Counted from the first letter of the stretch, positions 53,107 through 62,600 are shown. The stretch: DNA of 64,000 nt from Gammaproteobacteria bacterium (GCA_022826505.1 JAJDUQ010000177.1:1-64000), one strand, 5' to 3'. Notes: generated by a model from the sequence alone, not told the origin. Made by a program: numbers and translations.

Positions 53107-54104
53107 GACGAGCGCTCCAGGAGCTTCGCGGCGACCAGCAGCGAGAGGGCCGCAAACGCAACGGTGAGACAGATGGCGGAGAGATCGCGCCGCCCGATCG
53201 TTTCGCTGTAGCGCACCGGCAGGTTCTGCAAACGGTTCACGTCGGCAATCGCCCGCTCCAGATCTTCCGGGCTCTCCGCGGTATAGGCCTGGTAGGCGCT
53301 GCCCATCTGCGAGAAGAATGCGTGAAGGGCGAGTTCGGGAGTCATCTCCGTCGCCGCGGCGCTGCCGCCGGAGTCGGTCGAGTCGAAAATCACGGGACCC
53401 CGTGCGGACCGGATGTAGATCCAGTACAGCGACACCCGCAGTCGTTGCATCCGGTGCGCGATGCGCAGCCTCGGAGTCTGGCTGATCTCGCCCGCACCGT
53501 CGGATACGAGCACGACGATCCGTGCCCCGGTGTACGGCTGGCCCTCGAAGTACTCCAGCGCCTGCTCCAGCCCGGCGCCGATGTTGGTCTCGGCGAGTCC
53601 GCGCCCCGCGTCGCCGGCCGCGATCGACGCATGCACCACTTCATGATGGTCGGTGGGCCGCAGCACGGGAATGGGGAAGGTGCTGAACACGACCATTCCG
53701 AACCGGTCGTTGCGCCGTTCGGCGACGAACTTCGAGAGGAGCTCGCGTGCAACTTCTCCCTTTGACCGGCGCGTGCTCAAGGCAGCGGCGCCGACGACCT
53801 TCCTGACCGCAAAGGGCCGATCCATGCTGGTGCTGCGGTCGACCAGCAGCACCATGTGCGCTCCGTGCCCGATTCGTTCGACTTCGAACGCCGGCCGGTG
53901 CAGGCCGCTGGCCGCGAGTACCAGTGACAGAATGGCGAGCACGCCGATCGCGCGAAGAGCGCGGTCGAGCCACTGCGAGAACGGATCCGCGGTGACGAGC
54001 CCGATCCAGGAGAACGGGATTGCCGCCGGCAGCGGCCGCAGCAAGGGCAGCGCCGCCAGCGGGAGTAGTACCAGCATCCATCCGTGTGCCACGTCGAGGG
54101 TCAT
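53100..54104 (-). CDS. mxaC: MxaC-like VWA membrane protein
   Basis: A 334-residue protein. An N-terminal membrane part (LVLLPLAALPLLRPL) leads to a VWA domain with the MIDAS motif DRSTSMDR and later VVLVSDGAGE, then a C-terminal membrane helix near ICLTVAFAALSLLVAAKLLE. BatA/MxaC-type. The ATG at 54104 is preferred; a GTG at 54152 would overlap mxaA by 37 nt. It is part of the metal-insertion set. Confidence 0.88.
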   Translation of the reverse strand: MTLDVAHGWMLVLLPLAALPLLRPLPAAIPFSWIGLVTADPFSQWLDRALRAIGVLAILSLVLAASGLHRPAFEVERIGHGAHMVLLVDRSTSMDRPFAVRKVVGAAALSTRRSKGEVARELLSKFVAERRNDRFGMVVFSTFPIPVLRPTDHHEVVHASIAAGDAGRGLAETNIGAGLEQALEYFEGQPYTGARIVVLVSDGAGEISQTPRLRIAHRMQRLRVSLYWIYIRSARGPVIFDSTDSGGSAAATEMTPELALHAFFSQMGSAYQAYTAESPEDLERAIADVNRLQNLPVRYSETIGRRDLSAICLTVAFAALSLLVAAKLLERSSW

Positions 54105-54115
54105 CCCGAGCAAGC

Positions 54116-55045
54116 TCACCGGCGCCGCTCCAGGACTCGGCACGTTCGGCACAGGTCGCGCAGGCGACCGAGGTGAGGGACGTTGGCGGGAGCGTCTCCG
54201 TCGGCTCCGTAGAGCAGCCTCCCGGACTCCGCGAAGAACTCCTCGATGCCCGTCCGTGCGGATTCGAAGCGGGGGTGCTCGGCGAAAAAGCGCGCCAGGT
54301 CATGTTCGAATACCGCACGTCCCGCGGTCGCATTGAACGCGGCGTGCACTTCGACCAGGGCCGCCGCGAAGGCGTCGGCCGGATTGCGTCCACTCGAGCC
54401 GCGTTGCAGACGGCGATACGCACGATCGAAGTGTCGCTCGGAGCGGGTCGCGAACCGCCCGGCCAGTCGCTCCCGCACGACCAGCACAACCAGCGCGAGT
54501 GCGAGAAGTCCGAATGCCGCGACTCGAACGGTGCGCATGTCGGTGTCGAATGGAGTCGGGAGGAGGGCCGGGCGCAGATTGGGCGGGTGGCCCACGGTAC
54601 GATTCTCGGGAGTCACCACCGGTCCGAAGGTGAAGCTCCAGGCCGGAACGACAACCGGGAAGTCCCCATCGGGTCCGATGATTCGCAGACTCAACGGCGG
54701 GGTGCCGGCGCCGATGACGCTCGTCGCCGCATTCACGATCTGGTAGCGAAGACGAATCGAATGACGTGTCGTGCCGTTTCGCTCGTCGCTCTTCAGCACC
54801 GACTCGTTCAGGGTCAGCCAGCGACCGGCGCGCCCGGGCTTCGGGAGGGAATCGGGGTCGAGACCGAACCCGGCGTCGAGAACGAGCGAGATGTCGTGCT
54901 CGATCGTGTCCCCGATGACGTATCCGAACGGTCGCGGGGCCGTCATCCCGAGCTGTTCGACCGCCGCTTCCGCGACCTCAACCATGCTCGCGGAGGCAAC
55001 GAGCAACGCGCCTGCCAGGCCTTGCCGCAAGTACCCCCTCGTCAT
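54116..55045 (-). CDS. mxaA: MxaA-like protein
   Basis: A 309-residue protein with a signal peptide (GLAGALLVASASMVEVAEA), a periplasmic beta-rich part (FGYVIGDTIEHDISLVLD), one membrane helix near VRVAAFGLLALALVVLVV, and a helical cytoplasmic tail. MxaA is required for calcium insertion in MxaF-type methanol dehydrogenase. Here it accompanies a XoxF enzyme, and no MxaF is in the window. Confidence 0.9.
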   Translation of the reverse strand: MTRGYLRQGLAGALLVASASMVEVAEAAVEQLGMTAPRPFGYVIGDTIEHDISLVLDAGFGLDPDSLPKPGRAGRWLTLNESVLKSDERNGTTRHSIRLRYQIVNAATSVIGAGTPPLSLRIIGPDGDFPVVVPAWSFTFGPVVTPENRTVGHPPNLRPALLPTPFDTDMRTVRVAAFGLLALALVVLVVRERLAGRFATRSERHFDRAYRRLQRGSSGRNPADAFAAALVEVHAAFNATAGRAVFEHDLARFFAEHPRFESARTGIEEFFAESGRLLYGADGDAPANVPHLGRLRDLCRTCRVLERRR

Positions 55046-55074
55046 GGGCGAGGCTTGCCGATGAACGACGCGCT

Positions 55075-55491
55075 TCAGGCGGTAGTGTGTCGCGCCTTGA
55101 CGGCGCGCTCGATGGCCGAGGCAACGAGGGGGTCAACTCCCAGGCGATCACGCAGTATCTGGAGAAGCCGCACCTCTTCGCGCTGAACCTTCAGGTCGGC
55201 GGCGGCAATCTCGCAGGCCAGCGCGTAGCCGGTCTCCGAGAGGTTGTCCGGCAGCGAGCCCACGATGACGTCCAGGAAGCGATCGAGACCGCCCTCGCGG
55301 CCCAGGTGGGAGGCGCACTCTTCCGCGCTGGGGACGAGCTCGTTCTCGTCGAAATCGACGAATGCCGGCAGGTTGCGGACCTGGTCGCCGATGCGCTTCA
55401 GCTCGCGGTCCGTCATCTCCCGATCCGCGGCCGCCATCACCACCATGATGTAGATCAACGCCCGTTGCGGGCTCAGTATGTCGTCGGTCAT
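55075..55491 (-). CDS. TerB-like protein inside the mxa operon
   Basis: A 138-residue all-helical protein resembling TerB/DjlA-type metal-linked domains, with LIYIMVVMAAADREMTDRELKRI and acidic pairs such as DFDENEL. TerB-type domains bind divalent metals in other bacteria. It replaces the usual direct mxaS-mxaA junction. The ATG at 55491 has GGAG upstream. A metal-handling role in methanol dehydrogenase maturation is a reasonable guess only. Confidence 0.75.
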   Translation of the reverse strand: MTDDILSPQRALIYIMVVMAAADREMTDRELKRIGDQVRNLPAFVDFDENELVPSAEECASHLGREGGLDRFLDVIVGSLPDNLSETGYALACEIAAADLKVQREEVRLLQILRDRLGVDPLVASAIERAVKARHTTA

Positions 55492-55636
55492 CGTTCGCTC
55501 CGGAGAAGACCGCGGGACGATAAGGGAGCGCCTGGCCGCCTGCAAGCACGCCGCCGGTCGTCGAATCGCGGGCGCGATGGCGGTCGCGTCCGGCAAGGTA
55601 GCCGGCCGGGGTGCAGTGCCGGTGCGCGATCGCTCG

Positions 55637-56530
55637 CTACCGACGGAAGTAGTCGTTCATGCGATCGGCATCGAACCGATCCACGAGCTCGATCGAATCC
55701 ACGCCGTGTGCCGCGAAACACCCGAAGAGCGCTTCTCGCCGCCGCCTGGTCTCCAATCGGAGGCGTCGCCGCAGAGCGGGGCGCATCAGGAGCGTGCGTT
55801 CTTCGCCGGATTCCGCGTCCGCGACTCGTACGAACCCGATACCGGGCGCGGGTTCGAATTCACCGCTGTCGGCGAGCACCACCGGTACGACCTGGTGGCG
55901 CGAGAGCCCGGTGAGCAGTTCGTCCAGCAGACCGAGAGGAAAATGGAAGTCCGAAGCGAGGAACACCATCGAGCGCTGACCACCGATCATCGGCAGTGCT
56001 TCAATCAGACCTTCCGATCCCTTCCCGTTTGGCGTGAATGCCTCGAGTCGTGCCGCGATTTCGATCCACGCGCCGGTCACCCTCGTCGGCGGAAGCACGA
56101 ATTCGTCGCGCACGCCCTCGTCGCACCCGATGAACGCGAAGGCATCACCGGCACGTCCGGCGGAGTATCCAAGTGCCGACACGAGGTGGGCCAGAGTCTC
56201 GATTCGATCTCCTCGCCCGCGGAACCCGATCGAGGCGGACAAGTCCGCGAGGACATGGAGCCGAATCGAGGCGCGCTGTCGGTATCGTCGCACCAGAAGC
56301 CTTCGGAGCGGGTCTCGCAGGCTTGCCAGCAGGTCCAGGCGCCGGGTGTCGCTGCCCTCCAGCAGCGTTGCGTGCCGCAGCGGCTCGAGTCCGCCTCCCG
56401 CCTCGATGCCGGGATGCATGCCCGGGTGAATCCCGCTCGCCCGACGGTCGAGCCGATAGCCGATCTCGACCGGAGTGGATGTCGACCCGAACGGAACTGG
56501 AGGCGGAGAGGAGGTCCGGAAGTCGGTCAC
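55637..56530 (-). CDS. mxaS: MxaS-like DUF58 protein
   Basis: A 297-residue DUF58 protein with RRASGIHPGMHPGIEAGGG at the start, then LHVLADLSASIGFRGRGDRI, the VWA-like core. DUF58 proteins work with MoxR ATPases. Its GTG at 56530 overlaps the mxaR stop as GTGA. The tail, ending in RMNDYFRR, is typical. Confidence 0.9.
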   Translation of the reverse strand: MTDFRTSSPPPVPFGSTSTPVEIGYRLDRRASGIHPGMHPGIEAGGGLEPLRHATLLEGSDTRRLDLLASLRDPLRRLLVRRYRQRASIRLHVLADLSASIGFRGRGDRIETLAHLVSALGYSAGRAGDAFAFIGCDEGVRDEFVLPPTRVTGAWIEIAARLEAFTPNGKGSEGLIEALPMIGGQRSMVFLASDFHFPLGLLDELLTGLSRHQVVPVVLADSGEFEPAPGIGFVRVADAESGEERTLLMRPALRRRLRLETRRRREALFGCFAAHGVDSIELVDRFDADRMNDYFRR

Positions 56531-57537
56531 GGCGATGCGACCGTCTCCAGAATCCTCGCGATGAGACGCCCGGCAATCTCGGGACGACGCATCTCGTGGA
56601 TCGGAGTGAAGAAGATGCGGTGAGCGACCGCCGGCTCGAATACAGCGTGAATGTCCTCGGGGACGACTTCGGTTCGTCCTGCCAGCCACGCCGCGACTCG
56701 CGCCGCCCGCAGCAGCATGCTCATGCCGCGCGGACTCGCCCCGGACTGCACGAGCCGAGTCACGTCCACACCCTCGATTTCGATACCGGACTCGGCCGGA
56801 TTTCGGGTTGCGGCCCAGAGGTCGAGGGCATAACGCTGCAGCGTCTCGGTGGTTCCCACCGAGGCCTGGATGCGTGCGGCGGCATCGTTGAGCTCGCGGA
56901 ACGGCACGGTGCCCGACTCCATCTCGGCCACCAGCGCCGCGGCATCGTGAAAGCGGGTGTCGGTCATGAGCGCGTGCAGCAGTGGCGGTTCGGTCGGCAT
57001 CTCCACGGTGATTTCCATGAAGAAGCGGTCCCGCACCGCGGCGGGAATCTCGAACGTCTCCTCGCGCTCGATCCGATTGCGATCGGCGTACACCTGGAGG
57101 TGTGGAAAGCGGTGCTCGGCGTTGAACGCACTGACGCTTCGTTCGGCCATCGCCCGCAGCATCAGTGAGTGGACCTGGGGTCGGGCGCGGTTGATTTCGT
57201 TGAAGAAGAATATCGAAAGTTCGGCGCCGTGCCGGAGCAGCGGCCCGGCCTCCACGCGCGGCTGACCGTCCCGGGTGAGGTAGGTATAGTAGAGAAGGTC
57301 GCTCGGCATGAGATCGACGGTGCCTTCGATGCGCTCGAACGCACCTCCGATACCTCGCGCGAGCGTCTGGAGGAGGGTGGTCTTGCCCACCCCCACGTCC
57401 CCCTCGAGCAGGACGTGCCCGCGCGCGAAGGTGGCGATGAGCAACAGACGAACGGCCCGTTCCTGACCGACCATGATCCGGTTGGCACTCGCTTCGAGCC
57501 GCAGCGCCCGCTCGCGCCACGCTTCAAGTTCGTTCAT
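56527..57537 (-). CDS. mxaR: MoxR-type AAA ATPase of the mxa operon
   Basis: A 336-residue MoxR ATPase with Walker A GDVGVGKTT, Walker B ELSIFFFNEINRA, and the lid region RGMSMLLRAARVAAWL. MoxR ATPases act as chaperones for metalloenzyme assembly together with DUF58 and VWA proteins. It is the first gene of the seven-gene minus-strand operon mxaR-mxaS-terB-like-mxaA-mxaC-mxaK-mxaL. The start at 57537 was chosen as MNELEAWRERALRLEA. Confidence 0.92.
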   Translation of the reverse strand: MNELEAWRERALRLEASANRIMVGQERAVRLLLIATFARGHVLLEGDVGVGKTTLLQTLARGIGGAFERIEGTVDLMPSDLLYYTYLTRDGQPRVEAGPLLRHGAELSIFFFNEINRARPQVHSLMLRAMAERSVSAFNAEHRFPHLQVYADRNRIEREETFEIPAAVRDRFFMEITVEMPTEPPLLHALMTDTRFHDAAALVAEMESGTVPFRELNDAAARIQASVGTTETLQRYALDLWAATRNPAESGIEIEGVDVTRLVQSGASPRGMSMLLRAARVAAWLAGRTEVVPEDIHAVFEPAVAHRIFFTPIHEMRRPEIAGRLIARILETVASP

Positions 57538-57718
57538 CGCTCCAGTCGCCGGTTCGGACGGAGGGTGCGGCCGCGCGCCGGGTGCAGCACGACCCCGAAT
57601 CGAGGACTGCGGCCGCCGTGGACGCGCGAACGATAGCGGCTCGGTCCGGCAACTGAAAGCGCCTGTACGGGCGCCGTGGACGGTCGCCGAGGCATCCGGA
57701 CGCTTGTTCCCGGCCCGT

Positions 57719-58714
57719 GTGCCAACTGCGCGATCGGTACTTCGCCCCGAATCTCGTCCGTCCGAGTGGATTTCAGGGTTTGCGCTGGCGGGCTTGACGG
57801 TGGTCGCACTGTCCGGCTTTGCGCCCGTCACGTCGGCCGCCGCACCCGAGGCCGAATCTCCCCCCGGCATGCTGGTCGGCGTCGGGCTCCATCGACTGCA
57901 CATCCACTGCACGGGAAGGGGGTCCCCGTCGGTCGTCTTCGAATCGGGCCTTGGCGGCACCTCGCTCGACTGGGTCAGGGTTCAACCCGAGGTCGCGCGG
58001 TTCACCCGGGCGTGCAGCTACGATCGGGCGGGCTACGGCTGGAGCGAACGCGGTCCCGAGCCCCGCCACGCGGACCGAATCACCGGGGAGCTGGAGAGAC
58101 TTCTCCTGCATGCGGACATTCCTTCTCCCTACCTGCTGGTCGGACACTCCTTCGGGGGGCTCGCCGTCCGTCTGTTCGCGGCGCGCAACGCACCACGGTC
58201 GGTGGCGGGGCTGGTGCTGGTCGATGCGACCCACGAGCACCAGTTCCAGCGGATGGAGTCGGCGGGGGTGCGGCTACCGATGGCGCCGACCGGTCGGCGA
58301 TTCGTCATCTCGAATCACGGACTCGTGCCCGATGCACTGCCCGAAAGCCTGAAACCCCTGGCGCAACGCCTCGCGCTGGCACGCAAGGCAATTCGGACGC
58401 TCTACGGCGAGCTCGGATCGCTGCGGCACAGCGCCCGGCAGGTGGGCGCAATCCGCCGGGTACCGGACGCGCCCGTCATCGTCCTGGCGCGCGGCCCGCC
58501 ACGGGACGCGGGATCCGGTCACCATCGTCTCGAGGGGACGTGGCACGATCTCCAGCGCGAGCTGGCGGAATCGATGAAAGACGGCACATACCGGATGGTG
58601 GCCGGAAGCGGACACTACATTCATCTCGAGCGCCCGGAATCGGTTGTCGGGGCGATTCGGGCAATCGTCGACCGGTACCGAACCGTCCGGGCCCCTGGCA
58701 CCGATGTTCCTTGA
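57719..58714 (+). CDS. Exported alpha/beta hydrolase
   Basis: A 331-residue alpha/beta hydrolase with an N-terminal signal-like segment (GFALAGLTVVALSGFAP). The oxyanion region is SGLGGTSLDW, the nucleophile elbow is GHSFGG, and the His is in GSGHYIHLE near the end. The start is the GTG at 57719, chosen because it places the signal at the N-terminus; other starts are possible. It lies between the mxa and the H4MPT genes and has no proven link to either. Substrate unknown. Confidence 0.78.
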   Translation: MPTARSVLRPESRPSEWISGFALAGLTVVALSGFAPVTSAAAPEAESPPGMLVGVGLHRLHIHCTGRGSPSVVFESGLGGTSLDWVRVQPEVARFTRACSYDRAGYGWSERGPEPRHADRITGELERLLLHADIPSPYLLVGHSFGGLAVRLFAARNAPRSVAGLVLVDATHEHQFQRMESAGVRLPMAPTGRRFVISNHGLVPDALPESLKPLAQRLALARKAIRTLYGELGSLRHSARQVGAIRRVPDAPVIVLARGPPRDAGSGHHRLEGTWHDLQRELAESMKDGTYRMVAGSGHYIHLERPESVVGAIRAIVDRYRTVRAPGTDVP

Positions 58715-58730
58715 GTGTACCTCGAATGGA

Positions 58731-58747
58731 TTGGCGTACTCGTAGCC
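58731..58747 (+). promoter_or_regulatory. Weak sigma-54-like site before fhcD
   Basis: TTGGCGTACTCGTAGCC keeps GG and GC ten bases apart, but -12 reads TAGC. It is 59 bp upstream of the fhcD ATG. A second poorer match lies at 58695-58711. Confidence 0.3.
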
Positions 58748-58805
58748 ATGGAGGTATCGTCCCGGTGGCGTCGTCCTGCCGGGCGCGCAGAAAGTGAGGG
58801 ATCCC

Positions 58806-59708
58806 ATGTCGGAACTCGCGGTCAACGGCGTCCCCATCCAGGACGACTATTCCGAAACCTTCAGCGGACGGCTCGCACGAATTCTCGTGACGAGCGTCAA
58901 CCGAAAATGGGCGCTGGAGGCGGCCATGGAAACCAAGGGCCTCGGCCGCTCGGCCACGTCGCCTCCCTGCGAGGCGACTCTGGAGCGCGAGGTCGGGCCG
59001 GAAGAGACCCCTGACGGCCGTCCGGGGTTCGTCATCCAGATGATGGACCGGAAGCTCGAACAACTCGCCCGGTGCATGGTCCTGCGCATTCGAAAGGGAG
59101 CCATCCCGAACCCCAAGACCAGCGTGTTCGACGCCCTGCCGGACGAACTCGCCGAGGAGTCGATCGATATCGAGGGCACCATCATCCAGCGCTTCGGAGA
59201 CGGCTACGAGGAGGCGATCGAAGCGTTCGGCCGCGAGCTCTATCGCGTACCGAAAATGGACGGCGCATTCCACGTCGAGCGCAGCTTCGGGGTCGTGAGC
59301 CAGGCCGTGACCGGAGGCATGTTCCTCATCCTCGCCGAGTCCGACGAGACCGCGCTCGCCGCGGCGGAGGCGGCGCTGGACGCGGCGTCGAAGATCCCGC
59401 TGGTAGTGGTCAAGAACGCGGCGAGCGGCTCCAAGGTGGGCGCCAGGAACTACCGCGACATGGTCGCCACCACCAATCATCACTACTGTCCGATGCTTGC
59501 CGGCGATTCCGAAAGCGCCCTCCCGGAGTCGGTCCGGTGCGTCTACGAAATCATCGTGAGCGCGCCCGGTCTGGAGGAAGTCCGCCGAGGCATGCGGGTC
59601 GGCATCGAGGCGGCCACGTCGATTGACGGCGTGAAGCAGATCCACACCGCCAACTACGGCGGCAAGCTGGGCAAGGGCAAGATCTACCTGCACAGCCTGT
59701 TCGAGTAG
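58806..59708 (+). CDS. fhcD: Formylmethanofuran:H4MPT formyltransferase
   Basis: A 300-residue protein. Conserved text includes NGVPIQDDYSETF, RKWALEAAM, EETPDGRPG, RFGDGYEEAI, RVPKMDGAF, SGSKVGARNY and NYGGKLGKGKIYLH, the Ftr/FhcD signature. FhcD moves the formyl group between methanofuran and H4MPT in the C1 pathway. Usually it sits with fhcA, fhcB and fhcC; those are not in the window. The ATG at 58806 gives the normal N-terminus. It starts a six-gene plus-strand run of C1 genes. Confidence 0.95.
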   Translation: MSELAVNGVPIQDDYSETFSGRLARILVTSVNRKWALEAAMETKGLGRSATSPPCEATLEREVGPEETPDGRPGFVIQMMDRKLEQLARCMVLRIRKGAIPNPKTSVFDALPDELAEESIDIEGTIIQRFGDGYEEAIEAFGRELYRVPKMDGAFHVERSFGVVSQAVTGGMFLILAESDETALAAAEAALDAASKIPLVVVKNAASGSKVGARNYRDMVATTNHHYCPMLAGDSESALPESVRCVYEIIVSAPGLEEVRRGMRVGIEAATSIDGVKQIHTANYGGKLGKGKIYLHSLFE

Positions 59709-59725
59709 ACCGGTTCGGCGTTCGC

Positions 59726-60703
59726 ATGCCGAGTCGCTCAGTGCACCGTGTGTCCGTCCGGGCGCCCGCCAGGCTGCACATGGGATTCGTGGATCTCCAC
59801 GGCGGCGCAGGTCGCCGATACGGGAGTCTCGGACTCGCCCTGGAGGGACCGTTCACCCGCCTGCGTCTGAGAGCGGACGCCGAAGTCGTGGCCGAAGGGC
59901 CTGACGCGGCGCGAGCGGCCCGCTACGCCACTGCCCTGGCGGAGCGCTTCCATCTCCCCGAAGGTGTCCGGATCGATGTGGACGAGGCCATCCCGCCACA
60001 TGCCGGGCTGGGTTCCGGGACGCAGCTCGCCCTGGCAGTTGGCGCGGGCATGGCGAAGCTCTTCGATCTGGACGTGCGCACAGTGGACCTCGCGGCCGCC
60101 CTCGATCGCGGGACCCGTTCCGGTCTCGGCATCGGACTGTTCGACCACGGTGGGTTCGTGGTCGATGGCGGATCGGCGGGTGACGGCATCCCGCCGCCGG
60201 TCATTGCCAGGCAGCCGTTCCCTGGTGCGTGGTGCCTGCTGCTGGTGTTTGACCGCAGCCGCCAGGGGCCATACGGGGAGGCCGAACTCGAGAAATTCGC
60301 CGCCCTCCTCGAGTTTCCCGAAGCCGACGCAGCCGAACTCTGCCGCCTGGTGTTGTTGTGCGCGCTGCCTGGAGTGGTGCAGGCCGACCTGAACGCCTTC
60401 GGAGAGGCAGTCGGTCGGATTCAGGCACGGGTCGGCGACCATTTCGCGGGCGTGCAGGGCGGGCGTTTCGCGAGTCCGGGGGTAAGCCGCGTCCTGGATT
60501 GGCTGGGATCGCGCGGCCTGAATGCGGTCGGGCAGAGCTCCTGGGGTCCCACCGGCTTCGCGGTCTGTCCGAGCGACGCGACGGCGATTCACCTGAAGGC
60601 GGAGGCGGAGGCCCGATTCGGGCGGGAGTTCGGGTTAGACTTTGCCGTCACCCGCGCACGCAACCAGGGCGCCGATGTCGAGAGCGCTCTCGCTCCGCAC
60701 TGA
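59726..60703 (+). CDS. Beta-ribofuranosylaminobenzene 5'-phosphate synthase
   Basis: A 325-residue GHMP-kinase-fold protein with VRAPARLHMGFVDL at the start, and PPHAGLGSGTQLALAVGAG, the phosphate-binding loop. RFAP synthase makes the first committed intermediate of methanopterin. SRSGLGIGLFDHGGFVVDGG is another recognisable motif. It is 17 bp after fhcD and belongs to the same operon. Confidence 0.93.
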   Translation: MPSRSVHRVSVRAPARLHMGFVDLHGGAGRRYGSLGLALEGPFTRLRLRADAEVVAEGPDAARAARYATALAERFHLPEGVRIDVDEAIPPHAGLGSGTQLALAVGAGMAKLFDLDVRTVDLAAALDRGTRSGLGIGLFDHGGFVVDGGSAGDGIPPPVIARQPFPGAWCLLLVFDRSRQGPYGEAELEKFAALLEFPEADAAELCRLVLLCALPGVVQADLNAFGEAVGRIQARVGDHFAGVQGGRFASPGVSRVLDWLGSRGLNAVGQSSWGPTGFAVCPSDATAIHLKAEAEARFGREFGLDFAVTRARNQGADVESALAPH

Positions 60704-60719
60704 CGAGGCAACGACCGCC

Positions 60720-61616
60720 ATGGCAAAGCCCAGGATTCTTCACATGCTGGACCCCCGCGCCAACGTCAGCCCGTTCGACGTCAACATGGCTGCGGACGCG
60801 GGCTACGAGGTCGTCATGCCGTACTCGGGCGCCGCCCTCGACGACGTCACCGGGCTCGTCCAGGACGCCATCTTCTCCAGACCTCCAGGGCGCTACAACG
60901 ACACCGGCGTATTCATCGGCGGGCACGACGTCAATCTGGCCGCCGACATGCTGGAACGCGCGAGGAGCGCAATGGTGGGGCCGTTCGAAGTTGCGGTGAT
61001 GGCCGATCCGAACGGTGCCTACACCACGTCAGCCGCGCTCGTGGCGCTCATCGAAAAGCTCCTGCGTGCGAGGGGCGGCGCGGGACTGGAGAGTCGCAGC
61101 GTGCAGATCCTCGGCGGCGGGCCGGTGGGATTGTGCACCGCGGTGCTGGTGGCGCAATCGGGTGGGCATCCGAGGCTGATACGCCTCACGGAGATGACGC
61201 CGGCCAGGGCGGAGCCGGTCGAGCGCTTTGCGAGCCGGTACGAGGTCGAGCTGCCTTGGGTCACCGGAAGGGACGACGCGGAAAAGTCCGCCGCGCTCGA
61301 GAACGCGGAGGTCGCGGTATGCTGCGCGAAAGCGGGCGTCCAGGTCCTGTCCGCCGATCTGATGTCGCGATGCGACATGCTCTCGGTTGCGGCCGACGTC
61401 AACGCGGTGCCGCCTTCGGGCATCGAGGGGCTCTCGGTGACCGACGACGGCGCGGAGTTGTCCTCCGGCGCGCTCGGTCTCGGTGCTCTCGCAATCGGAA
61501 GCATCAAGTACAAGGTCCAGCGGGGGTTGCTGGAGCGCATGATGAGCGCGGACCGCGCCGTGGTCCTCGATTTCCCCGACGCGTTCGAGTTCGCTCGAGA
61601 AGTCGTCGCCTCCTGA
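60720..61616 (+). CDS. mtdB: NAD(P)-dependent methylene-H4MPT dehydrogenase
   Basis: A 298-residue protein with RILHMLDPRANVSPFDVNMAADAGY at the start, the Rossmann motif ILGGGPVGLCTAVLVA, and VAADVNAVPPSGIEG. It oxidises methylene-H4MPT to methenyl-H4MPT. The ATG at 60720 lies 17 bp after the preceding stop. Followed immediately by mch. Confidence 0.95.
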   Translation: MAKPRILHMLDPRANVSPFDVNMAADAGYEVVMPYSGAALDDVTGLVQDAIFSRPPGRYNDTGVFIGGHDVNLAADMLERARSAMVGPFEVAVMADPNGAYTTSAALVALIEKLLRARGGAGLESRSVQILGGGPVGLCTAVLVAQSGGHPRLIRLTEMTPARAEPVERFASRYEVELPWVTGRDDAEKSAALENAEVAVCCAKAGVQVLSADLMSRCDMLSVAADVNAVPPSGIEGLSVTDDGAELSSGALGLGALAIGSIKYKVQRGLLERMMSADRAVVLDFPDAFEFAREVVAS

Positions 61617-61628
61617 GTCGTGGCGCGC

Positions 61629-62600
61629 ATGAGCATGCTGCCCAGCGTGAACGCGGAGGCGGCCCCACTGGTCGCCGAGCTCAAGGAGCGTGCTGCTGCG
61701 TTGCGCGTCGGCGTTTCCTGCATGCAGGACGGAACCTGCGTCATCGATGCGGGCATCGACCACCATGGCGGCATCGAAGCGGGGCTGCTCGTCGCCCGAA
61801 TCTGCATGGGTGGCCTCGGCCACGCGGTGCTGCGCTCGAATCCGGTGTTTCCCGACTGGCCGTGGCAGGTGGAGGTGCGGACCAGCCAGCCGGTGCTCGC
61901 CTGTCTCGGCGCCCAGTACGCGGGCTGGAGTCTGAGCTTCAAGGCTCCCCAGAAGTTCAGTGCGCTCGGCTCCGGGCCGGCGCGGGCGCTCGCGGCCCGC
62001 GAACCCTTGTTTGACGAACTCGGCTACCGGGACCGCTCCGACAGTGCCTGTCTCGTCCTGGAGACCGATCGCCATCCGCCCGCGGCGCTCGCGGAGAAGG
62101 TCTCGGCGAATTGCGGCGTGGATCCGGAGCGATTGACGCTCGTGCTCACCCCCACCGGCAGTGTCGCCGGCGTGGTGCAGATCGCGGCCCGGGTCGTCGA
62201 GGTGGCGTTGCACAAGGCGCACGAAATCGGTTTTCCGCTCGATGCGATTGTCGATGGAGCGGGCAGCGCTCCGTTGCCGCCCCCGATCGACGACGCATTG
62301 ACCGCAATGGGACGGACCAACGACACCATCCTGTTCGGCGGTCAGGTCCAGCTCTTCGTGTCGTGCGACCACGAACAGGCTGAAGATCTCGCGCGCCGGC
62401 TTCCCAGCAGCAGCTCGAAGGACTACGGCAGGCCTTTTGCAGAGGTGTTCCGGGACTACGGCTACGATTTTTTCCGGATCGATCCGATGCTGTTCAGTCC
62501 GGCAAAGGTGGCGGTGACGGTACTCGGCAGCGGACGGACATTTCGCGCAGGCCGTCTCGACGGCGAGCTGCTGGAGCGGTCGTTTGGCGGTGGAGCCTGA
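61629..62600 (+). CDS. mch: Methenyl-H4MPT cyclohydrolase
   Basis: A 323-residue protein with SVNAEAAPLV at the start, HHGGIEAGLLVARICMGGLG, and IVDGAGSAPLPPP. It hydrolyses methenyl-H4MPT to formyl-H4MPT. The ATG at 61629 was preferred over a GTG at 61620. The next gene overlaps its end by 11 bp. Confidence 0.95.
   Translation: MSMLPSVNAEAAPLVAELKERAAALRVGVSCMQDGTCVIDAGIDHHGGIEAGLLVARICMGGLGHAVLRSNPVFPDWPWQVEVRTSQPVLACLGAQYAGWSLSFKAPQKFSALGSGPARALAAREPLFDELGYRDRSDSACLVLETDRHPPAALAEKVSANCGVDPERLTLVLTPTGSVAGVVQIAARVVEVALHKAHEIGFPLDAIVDGAGSAPLPPPIDDALTAMGRTNDTILFGGQVQLFVSCDHEQAEDLARRLPSSSSKDYGRPFAEVFRDYGYDFFRIDPMLFSPAKVAVTVLGSGRTFRAGRLDGELLERSFGGGA

Noticed and set aside
58806-59708. First read as methenyl-H4MPT cyclohydrolase
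   Set aside because: The motifs EETPDGRPG and NYGGKLGKGK are those of the formyltransferase; the cyclohydrolase is at 61629.
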